Shown here one piece after another: positions 33,561-47,071 of a DNA stretch of 64,000 nucleotides. Position numbers and translations under genes: made by a program. The notes beneath the pieces were generated by a model. It was not told the origin of the DNA and ran no database searches. It was given only the letters and a program-made list of their open reading frames with translations. The stretch comes from Nautilus pompilius (Eukaryota > Mollusca > Cephalopoda > Nautilida > Nautilidae): contig JACATO010002127.1 in assembly GCA_018389105.1 (NCBI GenBank), positions 1,674,001-1,738,000 on the forward strand, written 5' to 3'. How positions within the stretch are numbered: the stretch's first letter is position 1; every line of letters starts with the position of its first letter.

Positions 33561-36500
33561 CGAAGGTCTTGTATGGACACTAGGTAGATGAATACAAGAA
33601 TCCTGTTTGTTTACTATTAGAAAACTAAATTTAAATGAGCAAAATTCGTCTCTTTTATTCGTGTTCTGAATTTTTCTTTTGCTAGTTCTTCGCACTCCCT
33701 CAGCTTACCACTGTATATATCATTGGAAGTTTGATCTGCGCTTATATTTCTGTTGAGATTCTCTTAAGTTGATACTGGAATGTTTCTCTGTTTAAAGTGT
33801 CCTGACCCACGGCCGGCAGTTTTCTTACTGTACCAGCGAAGATCAAAGGAAACCCAACACTACGGCGATACTATTTCAATCAGTGTTTTATTTGAATGAC
33901 ATTTGTAGAAAACTGCAACGAACAACTGCTCTAATTTTTGGAAGAACGAATTCATTATTGGAAATTGTTTTTGTTTCCCATTTTAAATACAAAAAAATGT
34001 TTATGAATCTAGAACGTTTACGATGTGTTCGCCTCCTGAAGCTGTCCTAAGTTATCTGTTGGCGGACATGTCGCTCGACACAGAACTCTTCCAGCCGCTG
34101 TAAACTCATTTTCTTTTACATCAGGCACCTTAGACTCCCGCCCATCTCACATTCCAGCTTTAAACTGATTCCTGTATCTTTTTGTTTGTTTCTGTTCTAC
34201 TCATTTACATATTGATGATTACTGTTTACAGATGATACCTCTGAATGAAAAAAGTTTTATTATTTAATGAATAAATAATCATCAATTTGGATAATAACTA
34301 GTGTCACTGAACGAAGCCTTGTCTTTGGTGTCAATAAAGCTCAGTACAGTTCTTTGACTGGGGGTTACCGATAAACACCGACGTATAACAGATGAAGTTT
34401 TATTGAGTCATTTCTATTTCATCGCTCAGGCAGACGTAGAGAAGTAATACTCGAGCTTTGAACTGATAATGACGGTTGCTGCTAATGAGAGAAGCTGTCA
34501 GAGAAAGTAAAACTGACTTTTTTTTTCCTGAAAATAAGAGATAGTGAAAGCCGGGAATAACTCGACGCGTCGTAATACGGAAGTGCCACAACTTAAATTA
34601 AAATTTGTACATAATTAAGAAAAACTGCTATTCATATTTATTATATCTGACATGAACTTGCTGGCCAAACGTGTTTATCCTAAACACGAAGTATTTTCAT
34701 TGACTTTTCTTTTAATCTAAATTTTTGTGACAAGATTAATTTCACCCCTTTCGTTTAATTAACCGTTGTACCAGAAAGAGCAGAGCCCGACTATGGAACT
34801 TCGATAATTTCGCGCCTAATAAATCAACTCCTCAGCATTTTATGGGTATTTCTGACTGTACTTCGACCGTTTCCATCCTTTTAGGTAAACAAAGCTTATT
34901 ATGTTCATTCGAAAACAAAAATTTAAACGGAAATTTTCGTTTTGGTTTCTTTGTTTAGACACTGAAAAGGAACCCAAATGATTTTAAATGTGGGTATTTA
35001 TATATTCGAAAATTCTGGTGAGAATATTTTTAAAGGATTTCAAATTTTAAAAAAAAATATCGCTTTTAACCTTTCTGGGAATGAATATTGTTACTGAAAA
35101 GGCGTACACCTCGAAGGGATAACCGGCTTTTGGTAAAAGACAAAGCACCAAAATTCATTTTTTAAATTTTCTTTGTTGTTATTTCAACGAACCTTTTTGC
35201 GCAGCAGAGAACAGTAACGGGAGCATCTTCGTACGAAATTCTATTTGTTTCTGTCCAGTACACTGACTCTTTGTTACTTCCATTTCTAACTTTAAAAAGT
35301 GAAATCATTCTAAAAATTAACGGAATCCAGAGGCAGCAAGAGACGAGATGTTCGACACTGTGAAAGCTGCTGGAGCCAAAACCAGTAAATCGCGCTTTCT
35401 GGTGTGTAAAGCCAGAAAAACGCCTAATGTCATTATGGTGTGCAGATGCGAGTTAATTATATATATATATATTATATATATCGATTTTTAAAAAAAAATC
35501 AACTGGTCACTCGTTCTATTGGTTGTGCGTTACTCGTAGTGAGAGAACATGGAAACTGTTTTTTTTTTTTAATTAAAATTCTCTTATTTTCTATTTCTTG
35601 TGCAAAATCTTTACAAAATCAACGTTTCTTTTCTTTTAAGTTTGCAGAACAAACGTTAAGCCAAAAAAGCTAAAATTATGCAAAAAATTTATCTTCAAAA
35701 CTCCGTAGGAAACAAAATTATCCATAAACTATTGTGTTAGCACATCATGAGGAGAGTTTTCCGTTTGTAAACAAACAGTTTGCTAAATGTTTCTGGCATT
35801 CTAGGATACCCCCCTAATATTACATATTTTTGCGCACATTATACCTGTCCTCGTGTCAGCAACTTTTCTGCACAAGACAAATGCAATCGCTCCTTTATAA
35901 TTTATCCAAATTACGTTTACAGCCGAAAGCATCAATAGATGGCTGTTGGGATATATTTTGCTAATAAATGTTAAAGACCTTCTCAGAGGAATAAAGCTCT
36001 CAGAGTAATGGTACTTTTGTTGCTTTTAAACTTAGCTTTATTATTCAGAAAGGATTTTTTGCAGAAGAAACTATAAAATTAAATGAAACAAAACGAGATG
36101 GTTCCGGATAACTGGAGTTCCTTATCAATAAAATAAATATCTGGACAACAATAACAGGCGTCTAAACTGGATATGAATGTATAAAAGACAATCTGTCATT
36201 CTATTGTAAGTATGGACACGGGTGGTGGTGTCAGGGGTTAGGAAATAGTAAAAATGGCAAAAATAAAGAAGAATTTATTTCTGGTTATTCTGAGATGACC
36301 GAAACAAAAGTTGTTTTTCATTTCAGGATTTTGTGGGCTGTGAAGAAATAATTTCTATGTATATAGAAAAACTTTGTGTTATCTTTTGTTAGACTCTTAT
36401 TCAGTCATACAAAGTTAAAACTGGCAAAATAAAATATATCAAAACAGTTCGGTTCTGTGTGTTTGGTAAATACATAAACAGAATTCAAAATTATGGGCTC

Positions 36501-39500
36501 ACGTTTTGTTAATAAGAATTATTATTCCAGCAAAAGTATTTAATTCTGTAAATTACAGTATGTGTGACAGCATAGATTATATCAAGAGACGTTATCTCTT
36601 CAAGTTTTTTTCCTATAAACAATAATCACCTTTAATGTGAGTAAGTGAAGCAAATGTTTTTGGCGTCCTGTTCACTAACATTTTAAATTATTGCCTTGAA
36701 ATTGGCCCCGAATCTCTTGCAAAAGCTTGCATGGTTGACTGACTTTGATTGGACATTTTTTCCTTACCATTAAATCTAATTTATCCCACACAAATTAAAG
36801 AGATTTAGAGTTAGAAATTTTGAAGAGCCAGAGCTTGATTTAAAGAAGTTTATCTGATTATTTTCTAGCAAGGAATTGTTTATTCGTCTTCACAGTGTAG
36901 TTGGGATCTCATCACCTGTTAAACGACGGCCTGGTCCATATCTCTCTTTTATGAGAGTCACATCAGCTTTCATCCGGTTACAAAAAAAAAATAGCTGTTA
37001 TGTTTTCACTACCATTCTTAGTTTTGCAACAAAGGTAGTTCTTATCACAAATATTTTTTCGATCTTTCTTCTAATATATTCTAGTCACTCAGAACTAAAT
37101 ATCTTAGTTTTCATTTATCCACAATACAGGTGTAGTTCTGGTGATGGATTAGTAGCGTAGTTAAATGACATTCTCTTTTTGACTATGTCTAACTAAAAAA
37201 AGGCTTCTAGCTTCTACTGTCAGAAAAATTACCCGAGCCGTCTGTTGGTTGGAGAGGTTGAGATGCTGACTGCTTCAAAGGAGTTTTAGTCAGCAGCTAG
37301 ATTAGCTAAGTAAGAAAAAGGGTTTTCTCTAAAGTTTGCAATCTGCAGCATATCTTTCCATCCAGTAGTTTTTTCTCTTTCTTCCTTGGCCCCTTACATT
37401 TACCCCTGAGTCAGATTACTTCATTCCACTTTATGATGGTCAATAGAGAATGCAAACTTTGTTTCATATTGTATTTCGTTTTAGGGTCGATTTTCATACT
37501 TTTATTGGCCAAAGAAAGCAGTAGCAGTCATCAGTAACGATGTCCATTAACAGTAATACAAGCGCATCTATGAACTAACCGTTATTCGAACTAGTAATAA
37601 TGAACGATATTAGGTGAGAGAATGATAACCATGCTTTCCGTATGAACTGGATCTAACAGAAATAACTCGTTGGGTTCATAATTATGAAAAATGTTTAACG
37701 TGATAACAACGTCACAATTACTATTTTATATATTCTGGTATTTTGATTATTTAATTTTAATTAGTATTTTCTTGCTGGTATATTTGAAAAAATATAATAG
37801 TGTTTACGTATTGTGAGGTTATCATTATCAACGACGATGAATACGTATACACAAAAAAATATCAGCGCTAATTTAAAATATTTTCTTGAAATTTATGCTG
37901 TTGGTTCGTTTTGTACTTTTCTGCTTTGTAGTTAATATTTGTTCTTGCTTGCATCATATTTTCCTGTCTTATTTCCCCTTTATCCTGTCACGAGTTTCCT
38001 TAATTGATTTGCATATAAACTGAGTAGTGATATTGAAAAAGATCAGCGGCATTTGAAAAAATAACTCTACCGAACAAATAACAACATAAATACAATCTAC
38101 CTTGGAAGAACTGAACGAAACTATCCATACTTCTGATGTTTCAGAAAAAAAATTAAGTCGAATTTTATTTTATGTTAAAAGTAATCTGAAAACGTTTGTT
38201 GACACCTAACTGAAATTTTCTATGATTTTTAGAATTTTAACTGCTTGTTAAAGACGGAAATCTATAGTTCAAAGGCTCTCGCGTTATTAAAAATAGTAGG
38301 TAAAGAAAACTACATCGAGACCCAGCAGCCTATAGCATCGCATGGATCCGAGACCAAAAACAGAAGTGTCTCCTGGAAATTACTCTCTTCTCAAGATCAA
38401 ATAATGAAAACAGCCACAGAAGATTGTCAAAGCGTAACAAGTTCATCAGATAGTTAAGTTACTAATAAGGTGATGGTAAATTATTAGATTAACCTTCTGT
38501 CTTCTAGGTATAGTGGTTAGGAATTCGCCAGGAAATGTTGTTGGCAGTAATTAATATCTAAACGACTGTTGTCGCTTTCCATTATCATCATCATCTTGGA
38601 GTATAAACTTAGATTAAGTGTCTAACTTCGAACAGGGGATATCTGAAGTTGGTCTTTGTGTATTCTAATTCTACTTTCTGAGTTATTGAGAAGTTTCCTG
38701 GATAAATGAAATCTGTGTTTTTTGTGCTGTTTGTTTTATATATTTGATTCTAATTAATAAAAACTCGTAAGTTTATGATAAATATCATTATAAATGGGGG
38801 AAAATTAACACTGCATAAAACTTTAAACTGCTTCAAAAATAATTCTGCGCAGAGATGTAGACGTTCCTTGGAGTTTGTTTAGTTCAAGTTTAAACTTTTT
38901 AAAGTTGTGCTTAATACTGATTCCTTGCTTTTTTATGTTCAAACAATAAAACAGAATTACATTATTCGTGTGGCATAGTTTACTAATTTAAAAAGTTAAT
39001 TTTTAATACAATACTCCAAGATAGTGGAGTGTTTAGTGCGGTTACTTATTAATATATAGTAAATTAACTTAGCTAATAAACGTGCGTGGTTGTTCGATGG
39101 TACTCCCCCCTTTGTTTTATTTTGATTTAGTGGGATAGGGCTTGATCGGTGAAGTTAGGGTTAATTGAACAGTGTTACCGTCGCGACCTTTTTGTTGTTG
39201 TTGTTTTTTTTTTTAATTCTGATTAACGTTTTATTACCCTGCCTCGCCGGAGCATATAGCAGGTGCTCTACTGAAAATCACCGTAATCTACCCTCCAAAT
39301 TAGCTCTGTTTTATAACTAAAGCCCTAATAATGGCTACATGGAAAAAAATACCGGAAATGTAGGTTCGTTATTTACAACTAGTAAGATGTTGGAAAATGG
39401 CCGGAAATAACCGACTTTCTGTAAAGAACACACCATCGATTTCTTACCATTTTTATCAAAGCCAACTATACCTGATCAGTTTTGAAGTATTTTCCTGTAT

Positions 39501-41054
39501 ATTTCCATTTCGTACTTAGATAATATCGCTGCTTTTGACATTCTTAGACCTGTCTTATATTCAGGTTTTTATCCCGCTGCATATAAAAGAGAATTAATCA
39601 GAAATCCGAATTAAATGTATACATCACATCACCTGAAAATCTTCTTGGTGGAATGTCTTCAGACACTTTTGTTGAAATCTTGCATATTTTAATTTGTGAA
39701 ACGTTTCCGAGAGGTGCTTTGAAATTTATCAGTAAAAGTAAAATTTGAAAGTTTTAGAAATCTATTAGACAAAAAAATCTCAAGCTGTACTATAGGTGAT
39801 GTTCATACTATCAAAGGTCTCGAACCCGGTAGAAGTTATCCCCCAAAGACGGTGGATTTACGTCATCGCCTTCGTCATAGCTATCAAGTTCTGGATAAGG
39901 ACGTCGTTTTACACGACCGGCGCCGACATAGGCTAAGCCACCGATAAACAGTTGTCTTTACGCTGTTTGCAGTTGTCTCCCAAGATAATGGAATAGATTA
40001 TAAAAACGACTTTTCCATCTTATTTAGAAGAAGAAATGTGGGCCTTTAGGCATGCGTACGAACGCTGCAAGGGTTTTAAAAGCGGACGAATTTCGACATA
40101 GAGCATTCTGTTCTTTGATCAGTATTTTAGGAGCGCACATTTTATCATATGTGCAAAACGATAATGATAGAAAACATGCATCATATTGCCGTAACAACAT
40201 TTTACGAATACAGAAGCGGATAGCCTGAGCACGTGATTGTCTGGCCAGAACAAAACCCTGAAATGAACTTTAGAGAGCAAATACGACGGATGATAGGCCT
40301 CCAGTATCTGTGACGTGTAGAACGTTGGGCAAGTCATACTGTGTGGAAGAGCATTTACATCCAAACATCCTGTCATCCTATAGATACGAGAGTTGGAACA
40401 ATGATAAATAATGTGTTTACCCTCAGTAAATAATTGAATATCCATTAAAGTGTCTGTATTCTCATATGTATCCATGTGAAACACTTAACTTTTCAGCGTT
40501 GCATTTTTTTTTCAATCTAATTGCGAAGCTAAACAGAGCTTGTAACAGATTATGAAAATTTATTCGAGAAAGGTAAACACTGAATGGATTTATAAGATGA
40601 AGATAATCAAGCATAGCTGTCACCTAATTAATCGCTGGCTTGAAGATTATAAAAAGAGAATTAAGAATTAGAAGTAATGAAAAATAAGTTTAAAATATTT
40701 TAAACATTTTATTTGGCATTTGTTCACTTTGAAATCGACCTCGCACAGGACTGACATAATTTCTTACCAGACAATGAAACAATTTCTCGAAAAATCACTG
40801 AACAGGTAAAGCGGGTGCCTGGAGATTAGAAACTTAATATTTCCAATTGAAATTCAGTTATTTTAATATTCATATAACTTAATCCTAAAGAATGTAACTG
40901 TAGGGATTAAAATACTTTTTAAATACCTCATACTACTGATAGTTTTTATTTAAAGGATATGAAAAGAAGACAGAAGTTTGTCTGAAGCGCAGCAGCCCCT
41001 TACGGCTGCAGTTCTTTATGTAGAAAAATAATCAACTTGGTGCATCTCGTGCAG

Positions 41055-41197
41055 GTGTCATCATTTTTGCTTCGGACCAAGAAGTTGGAGAGTTAATGCT
41101 GGCCATCGCAAGGAGGAATGCCACGGGGATGTTTGCCTGGATTGGAAGCGATGGCTGGGGAGGACGGGGACTCGCCTATAAAAACAAAGAGAAACAG
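41055..41197 (+). CDS. mGluR: mGluR exon (ligand-binding domain, lobe 2) b
   Basis: This 143-base exon starts in phase 1 (its first two bases complete the Gly codon opened by the previous exon) and ends in phase 0 at ...KNKEKQ. Key motifs are GVIIFASDQEV and WIGSDGWGG. The Asp of SDGW is the conserved residue that contacts the amino group of glutamate in mGluRs (Asp318 of mGluR1, Asp295 of mGluR2), so this part of the site is kept. One N-glycosylation sequon (NAT) precedes WIGSDGWG. The donor is GTGAGT. WIGSDGWG fits group II/III better than the LLGSDGWA form of group I. Confidence 0.92.
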
Positions 41198-42060
41198 GTG
41201 AGTACAGAAAACCGCCGCCACCCGTCTACCAGGCTAGACCCCAAAAATGCGGAGTGTAAAATTTATTTGCATAGACGGATAGTGCTTAAAATAGTATTGA
41301 AGTGCCGGTTTTTTTGTAATATAATATATATACATATAAGCCACTGCTATTTGTGATTTGCTTTTAGCGCTAAAATTACAAATTTAGAAATTAAATAATT
41401 AAATGCATCGATAATTGAAAGGCTGCCATCTAGTGGTTCGTGCTCTTTTGAAGAGTACAACGCAGTGACGTCAGAACCAATACCGAAGACCATCCATAGC
41501 TAGAAACAATAATGACAGACACTATTTTTTTTTTCAAACTTGACGGTAGCAGGGAAATAAAATTGGAAAATTTAATTTAATAAAATTCTATTGAAACTAA
41601 CAATATAGATAAGTCATTATGAAAAAAATACTTTTAGTCGAGTAGTGAATTAAGTCAGTTTCGCGAAATCTTTTATAGTTTATTTAACATACAGCTTCAT
41701 TGGCGGGTTTAAGAGCACAGTGGCACCGAGGAATACAATTAACATTTTAAGAACGATTCCAGTAGTAGTCTCAGGACGGGAACCGAGGCAAGTTCGGTAC
41801 GAATAACGCGATCATCAGTAGACCACCTGCGAACGTTTGCCATTATATAATCTGCAGAAATACGTTTTACGACTACCGTCACTGGTGTGGTGGAGTTAGG
41901 GCAGCTGAAGGGGCAACTATTCAGAGGAGGCAACTGGAGCCTATTTTAGCTGATTACTCCCGACTTGAGTTTATTTTAAGATATTTCACATCTTTATCGG
42001 TGATGCTTAAATTTCGGTTGATTTAATAACGAACGAGACGTACCACCCACTGCTGGAGTC

Positions 42061-42096
42061 CCCTCCCCTCCCCTCCCCCCTCCCCTCCCCTCCCCT
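42061..42096. repeat. (CCCCT)n microsatellite
   Basis: Seven units of CCCCT or CCCCCCT; the complementary strand is G-rich and could form a G-quadruplex. Confidence 0.9.
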
Positions 42097-42459
42097 GACT
42101 AGTTGCTGGGTTTTTATGGTGACTTCTCGTATTTCCCATCATCCCAGGCCCGCACTACACTCGTTTCTGGGTGAATTTTCCAGTATTTGTATTCGCTATT
42201 TCACTTTACATCTCAATAACTACACTGGTCAACAAAATTAAATGTATTATACTCATTATGAATGCAAACCAACTTTTTTAGACTAATTTTTTCATGCTGA
42301 TTTCAAAATTTCACTCCATTTGTATGCAGCACGTATCAGTTTTTCAGTATATACATGCAAATATTTACATATTTGTATATGTGAAATCATTAACGTAATA
42401 AATAAGGACATATTATTTTTAGAAAGTAAATGAGTTTATTGAGTTAAAAATCATCACTA

Positions 42460-44161
42460 TCATTCTACAAAGAGAGAATACACAAAAAATTGGTCAGACA
42501 AAACAGACAAAGTTAGAAATTTTTGTGATTTGGATTTCCTGCGGTGTTCCTGATCTGGTTGATCACGGTAAAGTGTCCAGCAGTAGTCAGCCAGCATACT
42601 GTCATTCCAGAAGCTTTGGTACAGTTTCTCCATAGCACTAATGTCCTGGTGAAATCTTTCACCATGTTCATCAGACACTGCTCCAAGGTTATCTGCGAAG
42701 AAATCCAGATGGGAGTCCAAGAAGTGAACTTTCAGTGACATGCGACAACCCATTGCTGAGTAACATTTCAGAAGATTTTTGATGCCATCCTTGTAGTCCA
42801 TTGCCTTCTTGTTGCCCAAGAAATTCTCACAGATCCAATTGAAAGCATTCCAGGCAGGCAGTTTCAGCTCATCCAGTGTTGTCTTGAAGTTGACATCTGA
42901 GTACTTCTCTAATTTGGGGTCCGACAAAGATACCCACTTTCAACTTCGCCTGTGTGATTTTGGGAAACTTTTATACAATATACTCAAACCCTCTGGCATT
43001 TCTCTTCCCTAGTGTCTTTACAAACTGTTTCATCAGTCCAAGCGTTATGTGTAACAGAGGCAATAGGACATTACCTGGATCTACAAGAGGTGTATTCTTG
43101 ACGCTAGACAGTCCTGGCTGGTATGATGTTCTTGTCTGCCAGTTTGATTCCGAATAATGTCTGTCAGTTGCCCGACTATCCCATAGACACAAGAAACAAC
43201 AGTATTTTGTAAAACCTGACTCATTCCCATTAACATTCCAATGACTTTTAAATCTCCACATATTTTCAATGAGTATCTTTCATAGGCAATGGCATGAAGT
43301 AAAAGTTCCATATTCTCATATGATTCATGAAGATGAACGGAGTGTGCAATAGGAATGGAGGGCTTGGAGAAGTACAGCTTTTAAACTTCATTTTCAAGAG
43401 TCAATAAACAAACGCCACTCTGCAGGATCATGATTTTGTGATAATCATTCGAAAAGTCCATCGATGTTACTGCAAAAGCAAAGCGGGCCTTCAACAGAAA
43501 AACACGTTTGTAGAACCACATTTCTCTGCCGAAAATAAGTTATACGAACACCGTGCTCTAACAGATACTTCTCCTTCAGTCTTGATGCCAACAGTTCTGC
43601 TTTATCTTTTGAGAGGGATAGGTCTCTGACAAGGTCATTCAGTTCAGCTTGGGAAAATTTCTGAGGTTCAAAGCTATCGTCATCAGCCACGTAATTTTCC
43701 TCAGCAGCACTATCGTGACAGTCAGCGTCATCATCTGATGTTTCAATACCATCATCTGGTGGAACTGGAATTGGCAGACTTCCATTGTGAGGCACAGGTC
43801 TCATTGCAGAATACAAATTAGGATACACAATTTTGTGTTTATTCTTCATAGAAAATCCTGTGACATTTACTTTGCAAAAATAACAGTCATTAAAATGGTC
43901 TTTCGGCTCCATCCATATCATTGGAATGGCAAAAGGCATGGACTTCTTCCTCTTATTGAACCAGTCACGTAAGCCATTTGAGCAAGCTGAGCAGATAAAA
44001 TGTGGTGCCCATAACTTGTCCTGATCTCTAAGAGGACAGTCAAAGTATAGCTTATAAATCTTCTTGATCTCTGGTGTTATTGTACGTTTTTGAGCTTTCA
44101 CAATAAATTGTCCACAGACATAACAAAACACATCAGGAGGATTTCTACACTGTCTTGACAT
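42460..44161 (-). pseudogene. Uncharacterised transposase-like protein, copy B, broken
   Basis: The likely start is ATG at 44161 (MSRQCRNPPDVFCYVCGQF), just after an acceptor-like CCTTACTTGTTTTACAG. An uninterrupted frame runs about 240 residues to 43445: Cys pairs CYVC and CSAC, IPMIWMEPKDHFNDCYFC, IVYPNLYSAMRPVPH, an Asp/Glu-rich stretch and LLASRLKEKYLL. After a stop and frameshifts come ICGDLKVIGMLMG, CFLCLWDSR, LPLLHITLGLMKQFVK, AWNAFNWICENFLGNKK, GCRMSLKVHFLDSHLDFF, GAVSDEHGERFHQDI and MLADYCW, ending at 42460. The first half is better preserved than in copy A. A Cys-Cys-type zinc-binding N-terminus plus a larger helical C-terminal region suits a transposase, but I cannot assign a named superfamily. 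Confidence 0.7.
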
Positions 44162-44216
44162 TGTTAACACTGTAAAACAAGTAAGGAAATAGATACAAAC
44201 GGCTATACTTATATTG

Positions 44217-44340
44217 AATTTGAGATGATGAAATATTTCATCAGACCAATTATGACTGGACAATTTGAGATGTTGAAATACCTATTTCATCAGACAAAAC
44301 TGGATTGGTTAATTTAAGATGATGAAATATTGCATCTGAA
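44217..44340. repeat. Three palindrome-bearing tandem repeats in transposon leader
   Basis: Three copies (starting 44217, 44262, 44311) of a 45-49 bp unit, AATTTGAGATGATGAAATAT..., lie between the copy-B start codon and its right TIR. The first contains a perfect 16-bp palindrome, GATGAAATATTTCATC (44227-44242). Their position near the end of the element suggests transposase or regulatory binding sites. Confidence 0.75.
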
Positions 44341-47071
44341 CTGTGCAGCAATGAATAATGTAGTTTATTTTAAAGGTATGTTTCCATGATGTAAATGAAA
44401 TACATGCATACACGTCATTAATTGGAATTTCTGTATAATGCATGAGCTAAAACCAAAATCTTTCATCTTTAAAACTGTACGTGATGTCAAAAAACTAATT
44501 GTATATTTGAAATCAGCATTAAAAACTACACTAAGTACACCTTGACATATGCTTGATGGAAAATACTTGTTGACCAGTGTAATGGGCGAGGACTAAGAAA
44601 AAACGGCGTTGAATTATACATTGAAGATTGGTAGATACTTTTCTGCCGCAGCTAAGCGCCAATGATTGAACCTTATCTTAAAACTCTTTCCAAAAATTAC
44701 TTCTATGAAATAGTTCTCAACGGAGATAACCCACAAGTTACTATCAAAAACAGCGTTTTGGTTCAATCTTTTACAATAATTCAATGCGAGAAATTGGTAA
44801 AACTAATTAATTTTATTTAAACAAACTAAATATACATATACTCAAAAAGTACTTTAAAATGCAACCCTCTCCGCTGGTAATATGGCTTACAATGTGGTAC
44901 TCGGCTGGGCGTGCGTGTATCAATCAGAAGTCTTCATGTATCCCGTGACGGAGCAACAGGAAGTTCCAGAGACAAACCTTTTGTCCTGGCCAACGTCATG
45001 TCATGATGCAGCATCATGCCTAGTTAATAAAGCAGTGGACTCAGGATTATTCACCATCCACGCAACTACATTTAGCGGTGTCTGCAAACAAATTTCTACA
45101 GCCAGTTGGAGGTTTTAAGCTGGAATTTGGCAGTGCCACCTCGGGTAGACAGTACTCTGCGTTCGGTTACCCTTTCTCTTTATAGCGAGCAACGCAGACA
45201 TCACCTGACGACGTCAGCAGAACACAGCCTCACTCTTCTGCACCACAAATCTCGCACCTGTCAGCTGCCTGTCGTAGCGATGTAACTGAACTGAAGGAGG
45301 GAATATAGAATACGGCGCAAACCATAGTTGTTTCCATATCAAGTGTAGCCATGCCAAACATCAACTTACTGGAATCCGAACGTCAAAAAGTCACAAACAT
45401 CAACTGTGCTGTTGTGTTCAAACTTCATTTCCACTAATTGTTGCCTTCTCTTTGTTCTACTAACGACGATAACGATGTGTTCGGTTTTTAAAGTGCCTGA
45501 ATATATATAAAAAATTAAACATAAAATATATGTGATGTTAAGAAATATTATAGAATCACTTTAAGAAATAACTATTTTAACAATACATTTGCAAAATCAG
45601 GTGATATTTTAGTCGACCGGATACGATTTCTGTTTTCTATGCATTATATTATTCTTTGGTTTTGCTTTCTTGAAACCTAAAGCAAAAATTTTTAATATAT
45701 TTTTAATGATTTATCATAAATTACTTTTAGTTGTTTAATTTAAAGTTGCGTGTATATAACCACGTAAATTTTGGCTGACAGTAACCTAACAGCACCTTTT
45801 CGAAGATATAATGAGAACTGACCGAGACAAATAACGGCTGACCTCGTTCACACATCTTAGCAAAAGAAATCGGGAAGTTCCCTCTTCGGTGCGATAGTTC
45901 AGACCCGTGACTCAACGAAAATCCGTCACGCACACATAGACTGGTAAGACGGGGCCAGGGCCAGCAGCCTATCAAACACTCAGCTCAAGTTAAATGAAAA
46001 TTCATCATAAATACCCAATGACGGACAGCCGATCGAACAGCGCGTTCACTTCGCTGTCGGCTGGTGCTATCAGTGTACGGATAAACTCAATATTGGTTCA
46101 TTTGAAAAATTCATTTCACTCTCAGGATACAATTACTGAAGAACATTCATTCCTGACAAAATCTTTTTTTCTCTCTCTCTCTAACTGCAGTAATCGCTTT
46201 TTATATAAGCCTTGCTGGGTCATTATTATTTAAGCACTGACATTAACACCGAGGTGTAATTCGACGATGCGATATCGTGACGAACATGTGCGCTGAAGAA
46301 TGAGAGGAAAGGCTCTTAATACCATTTCTACTGTTTTTAATTTCTGATTTATTTTAATATTTAAATTTTAAATTTACCCGTTCAATTCGTCTCTTTCTCC
46401 CCTATGTTTAGGAAAGAAAGATGGTCGTCATACGTTTTCCTTGTGGTATCTGGGAATACCAGGCTGGTCAGGGTTACCGCTGACCCGCCATATTTTGGTT
46501 TCCGATAAAATTATGCTTACCTTTTTAGTTTCGAGAATAGGGGCATATCTTTTATCGATCTCTTGACGCAGCTCGATCCGTGAGAGGGTTCTCGCACCAC
46601 CAGTCAAAAGATTAATAGTGAGTTCGTCTCTTCCCCCGACCTCGGTATTTGGCTTGCTTCTTCGCAAACAAATTAACCTTCGCTTTCGTTGGTTTGTGCA
46701 TTTAAATGATCCAAAAATAGTTATAATTAATTAGAAGTCACGTTTTCTTTAATAGTTATATATGATTTTATACCTAAGTCTTGGAAGGATTCTTAGTTGA
46801 AATGAGACTTTGAGATAGCAGTGAGTCTTGCAGAATGTTCCTTGTAAATTCCTTGTATCCTTTGAAGATTAGTTTCTGATGAAATAAATACAGGGTTTAT
46901 CATCGTTGTTGTTTCCTAAACAACCTAGGCTCGAGCTTAATTACCTGTTTGCTTGTTACTGTCTTCTCTGTCTGACTTTACCTTAACTCCTTGGAGGAAC
47001 ACGCGCTGATTATATACTATTTCCATATATTTCTGTCTCTTGCTTGTACTTTTATCAACCTTTTTTTTCAG

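Larger units (their letters stand above)
25467..41054 (+). other. mGluR intron, 15.6 kb
   Basis: A phase-1 intron (donor GTGAGG, acceptor TCTCGTGCAG). Apart from the repeats listed separately I see no gene. Checked subregions: 25467-29388 (a GC-richer pocket at 26330-26800, no domain), 29546-29978, 30912-31879 (open frames at 31172-31698 on both strands, no domain), 32111-33419 and 33561-41054 (AT-rich; the - frame at 40119-40484 has no recognisable content). A (TA)n run lies at 35457-35481. Confidence 0.7.
42223..44579 (-). mobile_element. Uncharacterised TIR DNA transposon, copy B
   Basis: The ends CACTGGTCAACAA (42223-42235) and TTGTTGACCAGTG (44567-44579) are perfect 13-bp inverted repeats flanked by TA on both sides (42221-42222, 44580-44581). 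The subterminal motif ATGCTGATTTCAAA reads inward from both ends (42294-42307; inverted at 44506-44519). The 2357-bp body encodes the same protein as copy A, on the - strand. Both copies fit one TIR consensus, CACWGGYCWRCAA. The element sits inside an mGluR intron, antisense to the host gene. Confidence 0.78.
41198..47071 (+). other. mGluR intron, 5.9 kb, hosting transposon copy B
   Basis: A phase-0 intron (donor GTGAGT, acceptor TTTTTTTTCAG). It carries the (CCCCT)n run and the 2.36-kb copy-B transposon on the opposite strand. The remaining stretches (41198-42060 and 44580-47071) show no gene; the frames at 44882-45118 and 45727-46667 have no recognisable domain. Confidence 0.75.

Noticed and set aside
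38233..38457. Possible extra mGluR exon after an acceptor-like TTTTTAG
   Set aside because: The frame would be phase 0 while the surrounding intron is phase 1, it ends in a stop, and the peptide has no receptor similarity.
40119..40484. 121-codon - strand frame
   Set aside because: Cys/His-rich by composition but with no regular spacing or known motif; unsupported.
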